A stretch of DNA of 64,000 bases from Symbiodinium natans (GCA_905221605.1 CAJNDS010002849.1:146963-210962); one strand, 5' to 3'; counted from the first letter of the stretch, positions 29,750 to 41,690 are shown. Notes: generated from the letters alone by a model not told the origin. Program-made: numbers and translations.

Positions 29750-31490
29750 CCTGACGACGTTGTCCTAGCTCCCTTCCCCTTCTGCGCCTCGCAAATCTGC
29801 GTAAAATGCCTCAGGCTGAACAGGCACAGCTGGACACTTTGCGATGCTACCGCTAACTAATGTCCACCATGGAATCAGATGCGCCTTGCTGTTCACAAGT
29901 CAAGCAACCTATCACCGTGCTTCGTTCCTCAAACTGCGAACTGTCTCAGATGGTATTGGAAAGGACTCCGAAAAGTGGCTCGCCAACGTCTCTTGAGAAC
30001 CAAAAGCTTGCAGACCTCACCAAAGACCTTACAAAACCGGGTTGGTTGAAGGTGTTCTTGCTCCTTTCATGCTGTGGAAAAATAGCCTGCTCATGGGTCT
30101 TTCTCGCGCTTTGTGTATTTCAAACTTAAAGCTCCACCAAAGCTTTACCGGGCCACACGTAGCGAGAGTATCTCGGCTTGCACGATTTGCAGAGGGTGCC
30201 TTCATGGCCCTCCAGGCAGACGTTGTCCCCAAGGCCTCGTTGGCACTCTCAAAAAACAAAAACTGTGCCCGCTCGAGGCCACCAAAAGCGAGTTCGGGCC
30301 TATATACACATAACATCACATAACCTAGATGGTCACAAGAAAACATTAACAAAAAGAAAAAGTGTGATTAGTATTATACATATATATATATATATATATA
30401 TAACACACACAGAGATAGATTTTTTAAAGCCCAAAGGCAGATTTCTGGAGGATTGCACCGGCCAATGGTCCACGTTATCTGTGACTTGCTTGCGTCCCAG
30501 CCTTGGCAACTGAAAAAGGCCCAGAAAGCAGCATGACTCAGCGTGAGGATTCAAGACTTCGAAAGCTTCAGCAGATCACACAACATCACACAGGCGATAG
30601 GCTCTGACTTCAGGCTTGAAGTTCTGAGCGTCGGGCTGGTCAAATCCTTGGGAACATGGACAAATGACACGGGCCCGAGACTCCAAAAAGCATGTGATCC
30701 AGACCGAAGAGCTCTCGTTCTTGGCTAGCTTCGACTAGAGCCCGCCATCAAAGGCCAAAGGAAAACCGGGCTGTTTGGATTTGTTTGCACCTGCACACGC
30801 AAAAAGTTGATTGCAAAAACAAAGCCCTCTGAGAGCATTCTGCTCTGCTGCTCCAAGGCTCCAAGCATCCCAGATTCTCAAGGCGATGCGGCCAAGGATC
30901 GGAAAAAGACGCGATCTGAAGTCCGCCGCCAGGCCGGATCGAGCACGCGAGCTGGGAGCTGAAGACTTCGTGGGTCCTGAATCGTTGGTTTTCATTTCAG
31001 TTCAAGGCTCTGTCATGGGATCGCGACTGCGCCGGAAAGAGTAACCCATTTTGCACGCCTTCGGCGTACGTCGACAACCTCCCGCACTGTCTGTCGGAGT
31101 CCCAACAAAAGCTAAAAACGATAAACATGTGCTGTTACATATACACATGTATGGATGTACATATATACATAATCGCATATGTACATATGCTCCTAACTCG
31201 AGGGCCTGATTTTCAACTCCTAGTCTGGGTCAGGCGTCGCGTCAAGCCCCTCCACCTTATGCACAAACCAGCCTCAGTTTGGGCAAGGCACAGGTCGCAG
31301 CACCATCGCTGAATCAAAGAGTATGCCGGTTTTCTAAGCAAGATTCAACGAGCCGAGCAATCCCGAGGATGAGGTTTTTCGGTAAACGTGCTCTTCTGAG
31401 ATTTTGTGGGGAACCCTGCAGATGAAAAAACCCTGGATTCACCTCTCCACCTTGGGCCCCAAGCAACTGGCAGGGTCTGCTAGCTTGGGA
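29750..31490. other. Spacer with microsatellites and weak frames
   Basis: TA repeat at 30378-30402 and a TATACATATG-type stretch at 31135-31190. Frames at 30029-30352 (minus) and 30042-30323 (plus) overlap and neither is convincing. Confidence 0.35.
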
Positions 31491-31559
31491 ATCATCGACG
31501 GCCTGTAGGCCATGACTGTCCACTCCTAAAGCCCTGGGGCCATAGTTCGCCCTTGGCGG

Positions 31560-31780
31560 CAATGACGCATTGCAGGTGCTCCCCTCCGGGCACCTTGACT
31601 GGCAACAGGGCCAAATGACCGGAATGACAGGGAAACACTAGCGGCCACAGCAAGTGTCGGCAGCGGGAGGGGCTATCGGGCATGGTCACGGGCTCATGAC
31701 AACCTCTGCAAGAACCCGTCCCAACCCCCGATCCGAACCCAAAGAAGACCCCACTCATGCACGTATCGCACGTAGGTCTC
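31560..31780 (-). CDS. Candidate Cys-containing exon
   Basis: The minus frame includes GTGSCRGCHEPVTMPDSPSR then CRHLLWPLVFPCHSGHLALL. The CxxC...C spacing loosely resembles the GCC2/GCC3 repeat of the exon at 32.3-32.4 kb, which lies upstream on the same strand. Assignment is weak. Confidence 0.3.
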
Positions 31781-32279
31781 CTGGAACCCCAAAGACGAAT
31801 TTCTATCCGCACGATTTGCAAAGTCGCTCGAAGCATCTGTCGGCCGCCCAGCGGTCCTGGTATTTGTGCTCGGCACACCTGAGTCAAGCTCCCTTCAAAA
31901 AAAACACTGTTAAGCGCAACGATGTCCGAAACTTTAAGACTTTCTGACATATGGACATGTTGCGACGGATGCTGCTAAACCCGAGCGGAAAAGCAAAGTG
32001 ACTGCCCCAAATCTCGAATGTCTTGAAGAGGATGCTCATTGGTGCTTGAGAGGTTTACAATACCAGTCGGGCGTTGTGTCCAACAGTTGTTGGAAGCCCT
32101 CTTGCATCTCGTTGCAGCGTGAATGTCCATGCTGGGCATGTCGAAAATGAAACAAAAACGTCCATGCAAGTTGAGGGTTCTTTGGGCATCCTCAAGCAAA
32201 TGTCCAGCTGAATCGGCGTCAATTGGTGTTTGTTTGGTTCTGACCTTGTACCGCTTACTCACACGCACCCTTGCACTGC

Positions 32280-32425
32280 AAAGATCTCTCGGAATTCCAG
32301 GCGGCTGCTGGCAGCTGCTCCCGGTACGAGCACGAAAGGATCCCGGCGGGCAGGGCTCACATGCCGAGCCCGCTTCCTCAGAGCACAGCAGGGTTCCACA
32401 CCAGGCCTTTGCTGGCCCTTGGAAG
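32280..32425 (-). CDS. GCC2/GCC3-like cysteine-rich exon
   Basis: The minus frame reads WCGTLLCSEEAGSACEPCPP then GSFRARTGSSCQQ. The pattern CxxCPPGSF...GSSC is that of GCC2/GCC3 (ephrin-receptor-like) repeats, common in large extracellular proteins of dinoflagellates. The exon appears to start after CCTTCCAAG and to end at a CAG, just where the next CPxG would follow. The protein would be secreted or a membrane receptor. Neighbouring exons of the ectodomain are not securely found. Confidence 0.5.
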
Positions 32426-32429
32426 GTAG

Positions 32430-32760
32430 GACTGAGACCGAGCATACCGACCTGGCCGCCTGGAAAAGCTTCCATAGCTGCGTAGGCCGACTTGACCAGT
32501 GTCTACGCAGGGATTCTTTATGGTCAAAGCGGCCAGCATCATCAAGTAGGAACACTGCTGTGAGAAAGGGTTTGCCTGACTGCGCAACCCTGCAGCCCAC
32601 AGCGCAACTGAGCTCCCAAAGATCCGATGAACGTTTTGCAGGCCGGCGGCAACACAGCCACTCGGACACGGGTATATTTGCCTCAGCAGCAAGGAAGATG
32701 AAAGCGTCCAAGCGCATGATGCTTCTTGCCGCACTCAAACGTAAGTATCAAAATGCTAGG
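32430..32760. other. Overlapping frames on both strands
   Basis: A 188-codon plus frame (32230-32796) and a 159-codon minus frame (32259-32738) overlap and conflict with the Cys-rich exon frame. Neither shows a domain, so neither is called. Confidence 0.3.
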
Positions 32761-32785
32761 TTTGGAGGAGGCGTACATGCACACC

Positions 32786-32843
32786 TCAAACCCTGAAACC
32801 CTAAACCCTGGAATCCCTAAACCCCGAAACCCTGAACCCTAAG
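32786..32843 (-). repeat. Short CCCTAAA-type tract
   Basis: About eight degenerate CCCTAAA or CCCTGAA units. Confidence 0.8.
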
Positions 32844-32859
32844 CTCAGCTACCCAGATA

Positions 32860-35800
32860 CCCCCGCCACACCGAAATTTGCCAAAGCTGTCGTCTGCTCC
32901 GGCTGAGGCTCGTTTCTGCCGTAGCTTCCGAGCTGACGGGAAGGATTGGTTGCGATGGATCAGCGGAACCTGGGGCGTCCATCAAGTAGGCTCGGATTGG
33001 TACTGTGGGGCTGCGGCTGCTCAGAGTCTCAGCCCTCAACATGCAATCGACTTTGTGCACTTTGCCGCTGCTTCTTGCACTCTCCATGGGCTTTTGCGGT
33101 ACCAGCATGAGCTTGACAAACTCTCAGCGCTGGTGACTGGGTGCGGTAAAGCGCAGCTCCTGGACATGTCTGGAGGTCTGCTGCCAGGCGGCGTACCACA
33201 CCTCGCAGACTTCAACACTACTTTTGTGTCAGTTTGTATCTTGAGACTGGACCACCTGACCAGGAATACCACTACTGGGTAAACAGGAATACTCTTATCA
33301 CTCGTGTGTCAACCCTGGAACCCAAACAGCGAAGGCTTTATCGATATCAAGATCGCCCATTGATGTCAAGGGGCTGAAGGTGTACCGCGCCATAGCTGCC
33401 TGCCAAGACTCGGCTGGGCTGAGACCTCAGCGAATCAGCTAATCCACGAGGCTTCGATTTCGCCGGGTTCAAGGCATTGAAATCGAGGCTTTGATAGGCT
33501 GAAGACATGCTCTGGCAGATATACGGGCTCTCGGTCATCGCCCTCCCCACAACGGAGCATGAGTCATTTGACCGAGCGTGACGGAGCGTGACAAGCGGTA
33601 GGTTAGCAAAGACAGCAGCCCCTCAAATGGATCTACCTGCAGACTGATGCCGCATTGGCCAGGTTACCGACTGTCATGGTATTCGGATCAGGGATGAACT
33701 GTTGCGTCGCCAAATCACGCCTGCCCAGAATGGAACAGGATGGAACACAACGGAAGAGTGGGACAAGCAATCTCTGACTGAGCTCTGTGTACACATTGCG
33801 TGTACTGGACTTGTTGTCGGACCTCTGCACAAGTGTGCGCTCGCCGCGTTGATCGAACTTCGTGACAGGCGATAAGAAGGTTCGAAACTGGAGGCCCTCA
33901 AGCCTGGGAGAGCGGCTTCGGGGCTTCGGGGCCTCGGGGCCTTGGGGCTTCGGCTGTGGGAGAGGTTTCTCCATGGTCTGGGGTTTTCTCGGGGCCAACT
34001 GCTTTGGGTGGCTGCCACCGGCTCAGAGTAGCGGCCAAGCCGCTTGGGCGCCGGTGACTAGCGCCTATCTGAATATTAAACATACCGATGAGATTAGCCG
34101 ATTTCAACCACAGCTCAGGAACAACAAGCGCTTGGTGTAGCGCCCGAAGTCCGCTTGATCGAAGCTCTGCAGCCGAGTCCTTGAGTCTCAGAGTTTGGAG
34201 CTCATTTTTTGCCGGCCAGATTTGGGGGTCGCTTCGAGCGGATTTCTGCTTAGGGATCCCTCCGCCGCGAGACTCTGAAAAGACTCTCTGCCTCAAGACT
34301 CTCGGGATCCGACAAGCTGCGACACAAAGTCCAGACCAACGAAATCGAGGACCTGCCAGGCCTGAGTCTGTGAATGCTTGTTATCTCCACGCACTTCCAA
34401 CTGCTTCTCAGCCAGCATGTACTGCGGGTGCTGAAGAGAGGCTGCCAAGAAGCAGCAAGACAAGAAAGGCAAAGATGTGCCGGGAACACTCCATTGAGGC
34501 AGGCAGCCGACATCAGGAACAGCAGGTGGGGCGAGAAACTGCCATGCTGCGTCAGCTCCTGCGATGGGGACACGGAGGTCATGGCAGGCTAGAATTGGCG
34601 GGGCGTGGGTTGGCATGGCTTTGGGTGAGCTATTTTGGGGATCGAGCTCCGAACACATCACAGTGTGAGGCATACGGGGCGATTATCTTCAGATAGCCAC
34701 CCGAAACACAGAAACCCTACCCTAGAATCAACACAAGACTTGCAAAGTCTTGCATCCGACAACATCCAATCTATGAACCTGTGAAGGCAGCTGAGCAGAT
34801 TCCTTGTTGCGTAGCGTCTGGTAGTCCTCCTGCCAGCTGGCGAGGACCTCATGTTGTCATTGTGCCGACTACGACATGCCCCCGACGTTCATCCCACCAC
34901 TTCCATTCACGTACATCAGTACATCTCCAACCATCTCCGGACAGCGGGAAGAACATCCAAGCCCCTACTTCACACCACAAAGAGCTCACCCTCCGGACAA
35001 ACGGTTAGATGGGTCATGACAGGTCACGCGGAATGCGTTGGCCGCGGGAACGCCCATCTTGATCAGCTCGCTCCTGGGCTTCTTGAGGGCTTCTCGGCTT
35101 CAGGTCTCCAACCCAGCCAAATTCCAGCAGGAAACCGCGACATCAACATGGACGAATTCGTTGCAGGGCAAAAGAACCGTTTTGCGCGACATATTGCGAC
35201 AACCAACGGCGAGGCTCGTGGTTGGCCAGGGCCGAGGTTCCAGGAATGCATACTTCAAGGCGCTGCCTCCTGAGCATGAAGAAGGCTTGTGCAGGTCTTC
35301 TTTACTTCACCGAAGGGAAAACCTCATTTCCTTGAGCAGCAAAATCTGATAGATAGGTTCGGGACTGAGGGCTTGCCCACCCCAGATTGGCTACGCATGC
35401 ACAAGCGCATGGAACAGACAAAGATGTGAGCAAACATAGACAAGAGCAGGAGACGGTCGCGAATAGAGATCATGGTAAGAACATTCATCAACTTCGCAAA
35501 GTACTGCATGTATCTTGTCTAGGCGCACATGCTCAGCCTCTCACCCCCCCCCCCATCCCCACCACAGGAAAGCTCTATTGCCCCTTTATTGTCGTCATAA
35601 CATTCAATACAGGTCTCTTCCCGTGCTGTGATAGGAAACCCTCTATATGTTGAATGGAACGCATCTATTTCCCCTCTGAGTTGATTGAAAACTGAAAAAC
35701 ACACTTGCTGTGCATATGCATTCGCGCTCCACATGCTCACCCCGCAACCCTATCCCCACCCCCACCCAGCCCCCAACTCCCCAACCTCCCAACCTCCCCG

Positions 35801-36030
35801 CATACCAGATCAAAGCCCCCTTGAGAGGCAAGCCCAAACCCTGCAACCCTGAACCCCACTAACCCAAATACCCAAATACCCTCAACGCTGACGCTGATGC
35901 CAAACCCTAAACTCTCAAAACCATAAACACCACACCCCTCACGGGACGGAGGTGGGGTACACCCCACCCGAAACCCTGAGCCCTTCAGGCCCCTCGCTGT
36001 AGGTAAGAAGCTAAGAGTCAATTAGAACCT
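32860..36030. other. Long stretch without a supported gene
   Basis: Frames of 130-200 codons occur on both strands (32878-33282 plus, 34088-34696 plus, 33898-34296 minus) without domains. The minus strand at 33050-33180 is Cys-containing (RCGTPPGSRPPDMSRSC) and could be another ectodomain exon. CTTCGGGG-type short repeats lie at 33910-33955 and a degenerate CCCTAAA/CCCTGAA tract at 35833-35985. Confidence 0.3.
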
Positions 36031-36340
36031 TGTTGGAACGGCTTTACAAGTGAGGGTTGCGAGTAGTCTTCATGTTAGCGTTATCTATGCAGCATTGCAC
36101 TTGAAGCCTTGTGCCTTACTCTTGTCAAAGAAGCCCCTCATCGCACTACTTATGCCACCTCCCGTTCTTACTCACCGACCAAACACGCCCCCCATACTTT
36201 TGTTGAAGTCCTGTTCCAGCCCTGGTAACAAGATGAGGCTAATTTGCTTTGTGTTTGATGTATTGTTGGTTCTGCTTCTTGGGTGTGGCTGCTCTTGTGA
36301 TAGGAGTTTGCTCGGGTTCTGCTTGGCCTCGATCTACACG

Positions 36341-36496
36341 AGCATCGCGTACAACAAAGTGAGAAGGCACGAGAAGCACAAGAGCATCTCCATGAGACCA
36401 GCAAGGATACTGCCAGCCAGATGCGCGTGGCGATCGTTCAAAGAGATAGACCAGAGCAGGATGGCCCAAGCGATTATGTGTGTGAAGCGCATTTAG
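36341..36496 (-). CDS. Membrane-protein exon with two transmembrane segments
   Basis: The minus frame reads RFTHIIAWAILLWSISLNDR, then HAHLAGSILAGLMEMLLCFS, then CLLTLLYAML, ending at a possible GTGTAG donor. Two hydrophobic helices are joined by a polar turn. It belongs to a multi-pass membrane protein on the minus strand together with the two exons upstream. Family not recognised. Confidence 0.5.
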
Positions 36497-36654
36497 TTCG
36501 ATTCGAGGGTCTGTTCTGGCTCATTGAAAGCGATAGAAAAGCCATGAGGGGTTTTCAGTTGCGAGGGCCTTTAGGCACAAAAACCAAGAAGTGAGTAACC
36601 TCAACCTCAATTACTAGTCAATTACCCATACATTCCCCTAGCACTCCCTCAGGC

Positions 36655-36960
36655 TCACTTGTGTGCCCCAAAGTTCTCTGTGGCAACACGCCAAGAAGTC
36701 GCAGTGACTTCCGTATCTGGGCTCGAAATTTTCCAAGCAGAAACAAATGATCTGAGGCTAGGCGAAAGTTTCCTTGGTACGAGTGTTGTATTGCGTTTGC
36801 TGTTAGATGGCTTTCGTGACTGACGCGCTGTAAATGCAAGCATAAACATAAGCAAGATCATGACTGACACCGTAGGGAGACTAATGTTTTGTGAGCAGTC
36901 GCATTCCCAAATCCCCATCTCCAGCAAGAAAAGTAAGTCCAGCCAGTGCGACAAATACTA
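36655..36960 (-). CDS. Membrane-protein exon
   Basis: The minus frame of 99 codons reads HWLDLLFLLEMGIWECDCSQ, then NISLPTVSVMILLMFMLAFT, then ARQSRKPSNSKRNT. One or two hydrophobic helices are followed by a basic loop. An alternative frame at its 5' edge reads PISGLVFVALAGLTFLAGDG, so the exact exon start is unclear. Confidence 0.45.
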
Positions 36961-37212
36961 GCCCAGAGATTGGGCATCTCTGTCGGAAAGGATGCAGATT
37001 GGCCAGTCTAAGCCTGCCGACTGGTGTAGGAATATGCGAGAGCTGGCTAAGCCTTATGTGACGTCTTTGGGTTTCCAGTCCTGTGCCGGTTGCTTCAATC
37101 AACCGCGAATCGTACGTCGCCCAGGAAATCACCTAAGTCTTGGGGCGCTGCGCTGGGCGAAACCCAGCTGCAACTTCGGTCCCTCAACTAACAGTTACAA
37201 ACAGGCTGCGGT

Positions 37213-37440
37213 ATGTCCATTCACAAAATCACAAAAAAAGGCCCGTTCAACTGCCCAAGGCCATCGGCCAGGCCCCGCACGGAGCGGAGTCTCATTTGCT
37301 TCGCTTGCATGAAGAAGAAGCTGCCTGCGATCACCCCCACAAACAAACCAAAGGCTCTGCACAACAAGTCTAAAATCTTCATGCTTCCTTTTGCAATCCC
37401 AGCAACTCACATAGAAAGAGAGCGTGCTGCATACCAGGAC
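37213..37440 (-). CDS. Membrane-protein exon with a transmembrane helix
   Basis: The minus frame reads IAKGSMKILDLLCRAFGLFV, then GVIAGSFFFMQAKQMRLRSV, then RGLADGLGQLNG. A strong hydrophobic helix runs into a basic amphipathic helix, typical of a cytoplasmic boundary. It is the most upstream of three membrane exons within 1.1 kb on this strand. Confidence 0.5.
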
Positions 37441-37459
37441 GACCTGCACTTTGCTTGAG

Positions 37460-37857
37460 AGGCAATTTGGTGATAACACGTTGAAGACCTCTGACGTAAA
37501 ACCAGCCCAAACCAACTTCTGCCAACGCTAAACATGAAAAAAACAAACTTTCAACATTGCAGAAAAGCTAGATGCTGAAACCAAATCACTGTCCGTAAGG
37601 AGTACAGCGCAAACGCTCATACTTTCCACCCACGCAACTGGCAGTCGTGTGAAGTGACGGTGGTTTGAAATCCTTCTTGAACTCGGAGCATACAAGCTCC
37701 CGCGAATGCGTTTGTTGTGACTACTCAGCGGTCTGGGATAATTAATCGGTGCAAGGCACTGGCGAGCTGGCGAGCTGACATGCTGGCAAGCTGGCAAGCG
37801 GGCGTGCGGGTGTGCGGGCGTGCGGGCAAGCGGGCAAGCGGGCGGGCGGGCATGCTC
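37460..37857. other. Spacer before TG array
   Basis: No gene seen. From 37755 onward a GGCAAGCTGGCAAGCGGGCG type of short repeat grades into the TG array. Confidence 0.4.
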
Positions 37858-38775
37858 TCTGTGCGTGTCTGTGCGTGTCTCTGTCTGTGTGTGTGTGTGC
37901 GCGGGTGTGTGTGTGTGTGTGTGTGTGTGTGTCTCTGTGTGTGTGTGTGTGTGGGTGGGTGCGTGCGTGCGTGCGTGCGTGCGCGGGCGCGTGTGTGTGT
38001 GTGTGTGTGTGTTGTGTGTGTGTTTGTTGTGTGTGTGTTTGTTGTGTGTGTTGTGTGTGTGTTTGTTGTGTGTTGTGTGTTGTGTGTTGTGTGTTGTGTG
38101 TTGTGTGTTGTGTGTTGTGTGTTGTGTGTTGTGTGTTGTGTGTTGTGTGTTGTGTGTGGTGTGTGTGTGTGTGTGTGTGGTGTGTGTGGTGTGTGTGGTG
38201 TGTGTGTGTGTGTGTTGGTGTGTGTTGGTGTGTGTTGGTGTGTGTTGGTGTGTGTTGGTGTGTGTTGGTGTGTGTTGTGGTGTGTTGGTGTGTGTTGGTG
38301 TGTGTTGGTGTGTGTTGGTGTGTGTTGGTGTGTGTTGGTGTGTGTTGGTGTGTGTTGGTGTGTGTTGGTGTGTGTGGGTGTGTGTTGGTGTGTGTTGGTG
38401 TGTGTGGGTGTGTGTTGGTGTGTGTTGGTGTGTGTTGGTGTGTGTTGGTGTGTGTGTCGGTGTGTGGTGTGTGTGTGTGTTTTGGTGGTGTGGGGTGTTG
38501 TGTGTTGTGGTGTTGGTGGTGTGGTGTGTGTGTGTGTGGGTGATGTGGTGTGTGTGTGTGTGTGTTTGTGTGTGGGTGTGTGTGTGTGTTGGGTGTGTGG
38601 TGTTGTGTGTTTGTTGGGTGAGTGAGTGAGTGTGTGGAGTGAAGTGAGTGATTGAACGTTGAGTGGTGTGTGTGTGTGGTGTGGTGATGGTGTGTGTGTG
38701 TGGAGTGTGAGGTTGTGTGTGTGTGTGTGTGGGTGTTGTTGTGGTGTGTGTTTTTGTGGGTGTGCGTGTGTGTTT

Positions 38776-38814
<39 letters not shown>

Positions 38815-39555
38815 GTGTGTGTGTGTGTGTCTCTGTGTCTGTGTGTGTGTGTTGTGGCTCTGTGTCTCTGTGTGTGTGTGTGTGTTGTGTGTGTGGGTGT
38901 GTGTTGGTGTGGTGTGTGTGGTTGTGTGTTGTGTGTGTGTGAGGTGTGTGTGCGCGTGTTTGCGCGTGTTTGCGCGTGTTTGCGCGTGTTTGCGCGTTTC
39001 TGCGCGTGTTTGCGCGTGTTTGTGCGTGTTTCGTGTTTGCGTGTTTGTGCGTGTTTGTGCGTGTTTGTGCGTGTTTGTGCGTGTTTGTGCGTGTTTGTGC
39101 GTGTTTGTGCGTGTTTGTGCGTGTTTGTGCGTGTTTCTGCGTGTTTGTGCGTGTTTGTGCGTGTTTGTGCGTGTTTGTGCGTGTTTGTGCGTGTGTCTGC
39201 GTGTGTCTGCGTGTTTCTGCGTGCTTGTGCGTGCTTGTGCGTTGCTTGTGCGTGCTGTGCCTGTGCGTGTTTGTGCGCGTGTTTGTGCGCGTGTGTTTGT
39301 GCGGTGCGTGTCGTGGCGGGTTTGTGCGTGATTGTCGTGGTGCGTGTTTGTGCGTGTTTGTGCGTGTTTGTGCGTGTTTGTGCGTGTCTGTGCGCGTGTT
39401 TGTGCGCGTGTTTGTGCGTGTGTTTGTGCGTGTGCGTGTGCGTGTGCGTGTGCGTGTGTTTGTGCGTGTGCGTGTGCGTGTGTTTGTGCGTGTGCGTGTG
39501 CGTGTGCGTGTGCGCGTGCGTGTGCGCGTGCGCGTGCGCGTGCGCGTGTGTGTGT

Positions 39556-39635
<80 letters not shown>

Positions 39636-39975
39636 GTGTGTGTGTGTGTAGATGCGCCGGTCTGCGTGTGTCTGCGCGTCTGTGCCTGTCTGTGCGTGGC
39701 TGCGCGTGTCTGTACGTGCACCATGTCTATCTAGTGTCTGCGCGTGCCTCAGCGTGTCTGTGCGTGTCTGTGCGTGTCTGCATGTGTGCGTGCGTACCTG
39801 CACGTGTCTGTCCGTGTCTGTGCGTGTCTGTGCGTGTCTGTGCGTGTCTGTGCGTGTCTGTGCGTGTCTGCGTGTGTGCGCGTGTACCTGCACGTGTCTG
39901 TGTGTGTCTGTGAGTGCGTGAGTGCGTGAGTGCGTGCGTGCGTGCCTGCGTGAGTGCGTTGTGTGTGTGTGTGGA
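37858..39975 (+). repeat. 2.1 kb nested TG-rich minisatellite
   Basis: Blocks of TG dinucleotides with GC islands, a 7 bp array (TGTGTTG, about 38040-38158), a 10 bp array (TGTGTTGGTG, about 38215-38455), a 10 bp array (TGTTTGTGCG, about 39010-39200), TGCGTG hexamers (39420-39545) and TGTCTGTGCG (39750-39900). It lacks stop codons on both strands, giving spurious frames of up to 330 (Val/Cys-rich) and 722 (Thr/His-rich) codons. Long alternating purine-pyrimidine DNA of this kind can adopt Z-form. Confidence 0.95.
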
Positions 39976-40975
39976 GAGAGAGGGAGGGGCGGGAGGGGCG
40001 GTTGTTCTGGTTTTTAGGAAACCGTTCTGTAGCTTCGTCTCGTGTTCAGTCAATTCACTTCTAGGGGCATCTGCCTTCCACCCCATGATTCGGAAAACAA
40101 CCCGAGCAACCTGAAGCCTGGAACCTCCGTCATTCAATGCCTAGACCGCCCACGCAGGCCCCTCAACAATGCATGGTGTTTTCATGGGTTCTTCGTGCAC
40201 ACAAAGGTACAGACGGACTCTGTGCAGCGCCAAAAGCAGCGAGTCGCGTCAAGGCCATTCCCAGATCCGTCTCCTTCAAGGGCTGAGACGAATCGCTTGC
40301 CGACTACAACGTGGGAAAGTACGACCGACTAAGTGCAACCTGAAGCGGTCCCCCTCCCTGCCTATTTCCTCATGCAAACAGTGCACATCTCTACCTGTGG
40401 CTAGAGACAGTTCATGTGCTTGCTGAGCACGCGGCCGCTACGATGACCGGCTGCGTGGTCGTCTCGTAGCGGAGAACCGTCATCGCGTAATGCATGTACG
40501 ATATACCTAGACAGTGAAGACTTTCAAGGAACAACAAACAAGTGTGTTGTGCCGCAGCCCACACTTGCGTTCTCCATAGCAGCTCAACGTGCTGCTGGGA
40601 ACGCTGCACGAAGTTTTGTACCTGTAGCCTTCTTCCTCCCTTTTCACTGCCCAAGCTGAGGTCGTTGCTCTCTTACCACACACAAAGCCGGAGGAGCCCT
40701 TCAACACCAGCGTCCACATGCAGGAGAGCCAATGAGTAGCTGGGAAAGCGGGTGACCACGGAGTCGGGCAAGCGAGCCGAAAACAGGATGGACCGAGTCC
40801 GAGCCACTTCAGGCCAAATCGTGCGTCCCCAGGTCAAACCCCGAAATCCTAAACTTCTGGAGAATGGGACGCGCTGGTGAAGTTGTTTTTCGAGCCTTCC
40901 CGAAGATTCCATGGAGTTCTATGGCTAGGGGGAATATTGTTTGGCCATAGGAAATGATTCTCAACAAGCGTCTTT
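39976..40975. other. Spacer, no supported gene
   Basis: Short frames on both strands, none identified. Confidence 0.35.
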
Positions 40976-40978
40976 CCC

Positions 40979-41449
40979 TTGGCCAGGCCTGTCCAAAAAA
41001 TAGAGCCACAAAAAGCCTGGATCTATGTACGTTTACCGTTTACCTGTGAGACAAACATGTCCAAAGGGGAAAAAATGCCAAAGCTATTTAGAGTAGCCTC
41101 GAAACTCACAACTCAAAACGCTTTCAACCCAAGACTTGCGAACGATTATGTCGAGATATGCAAATTTACAAAAGTTGTCGTTTTGAAGAAGGAAGATGTA
41201 AACAAAACTCCTTCCTGTGGGAAGCTTATCAGCGACACCCAGCTCCCGACCAAAGAGCCCGGAGCACCAAAATCCAAACTTTTCCTCGGGCTCTTTCATC
41301 ACTTGCCATTCAATTACATGCAGAGGGCTTTTTCCAGGGCTCAAAGATGGGACGGAGGTAAAAGACTGTTATTCATGGCGGTTATCTTCATCATCCAAGA
41401 GCCGGACCACGAAAACCAAAAGATAGGAAAGTTATTCCTGATCCAATAG
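40979..41449 (+). CDS. Plus-strand frame of 156 codons in AT-richer patch
   Basis: Unrecognised. It contains MSKGEKMPKLFRVASKLTTQ, then NAFNPRLANDYVEICKFTKV, then VVLKKEDVNKTPSCGKL, unusually Lys/Asn/Phe-rich for this window. Base composition from about 41000 to 41690 is also more AT-rich than its neighbours. This may be a recently acquired or organelle-derived stretch, or an old element. The Met at MSKGEK is a plausible start. Confidence 0.4.
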   Translation: MARPVQKIEPQKAWIYVRLPFTCETNMSKGEKMPKLFRVASKLTTQNAFNPRLANDYVEICKFTKVVVLKKEDVNKTPSCGKLISDTQLPTKEPGAPKSKLFLGLFHHLPFNYMQRAFSRAQRWDGGKRLLFMAVIFIIQEPDHENQKIGKLFLIQ

Positions 41450-41690
41450 ATGACAGGGAATTCCAAAAGTTAAAGAAATCTGGAAAGGAGTGGATTCTTC
41501 TTGGCATGACATTCATCCTAAGAAACGCAGCGGGAAAAAGGGATCTAAACGTAGACAGAACAAGAAAGTGCACTGGAGGATGAAAGTCATCATAAGCTCT
41601 TCTCGTACCTACAATCTTTTCTCCATTAACATTTATTCCAGGGAACATGGAGAATATCCTCGTAAAGAAGGAGCAACATGAAACCATACC
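41420..41690 (+). CDS. Continuation frames after 41449, possibly frameshifted
   Basis: Another plus frame reads IPDPIDDREFQKLKKSGKEW then ILLGMTFILRNAAGKRDLNV and stops near 41575. The third frame continues HPKKRSGKKGSKRRQNKKVH to 41680. Three overlapping plus frames with similar Lys-rich style suggest one decayed gene with frameshifts, or exons with small introns. Not identified. Confidence 0.35.

Noticed and set aside
32230..32796. 188-codon plus-strand gene
   Set aside because: Conflicts with the better Cys-rich exon on the minus strand and runs into a CCCTAAA tract; no domain.
37725..39893. 722-codon Thr/His-rich frame (minus) and 302-330 codon Val/Cys-rich frames (plus)
   Set aside because: They are open only because the TG/CA minisatellite lacks stop codons; there is no domain, and no sequence outside the repeat.
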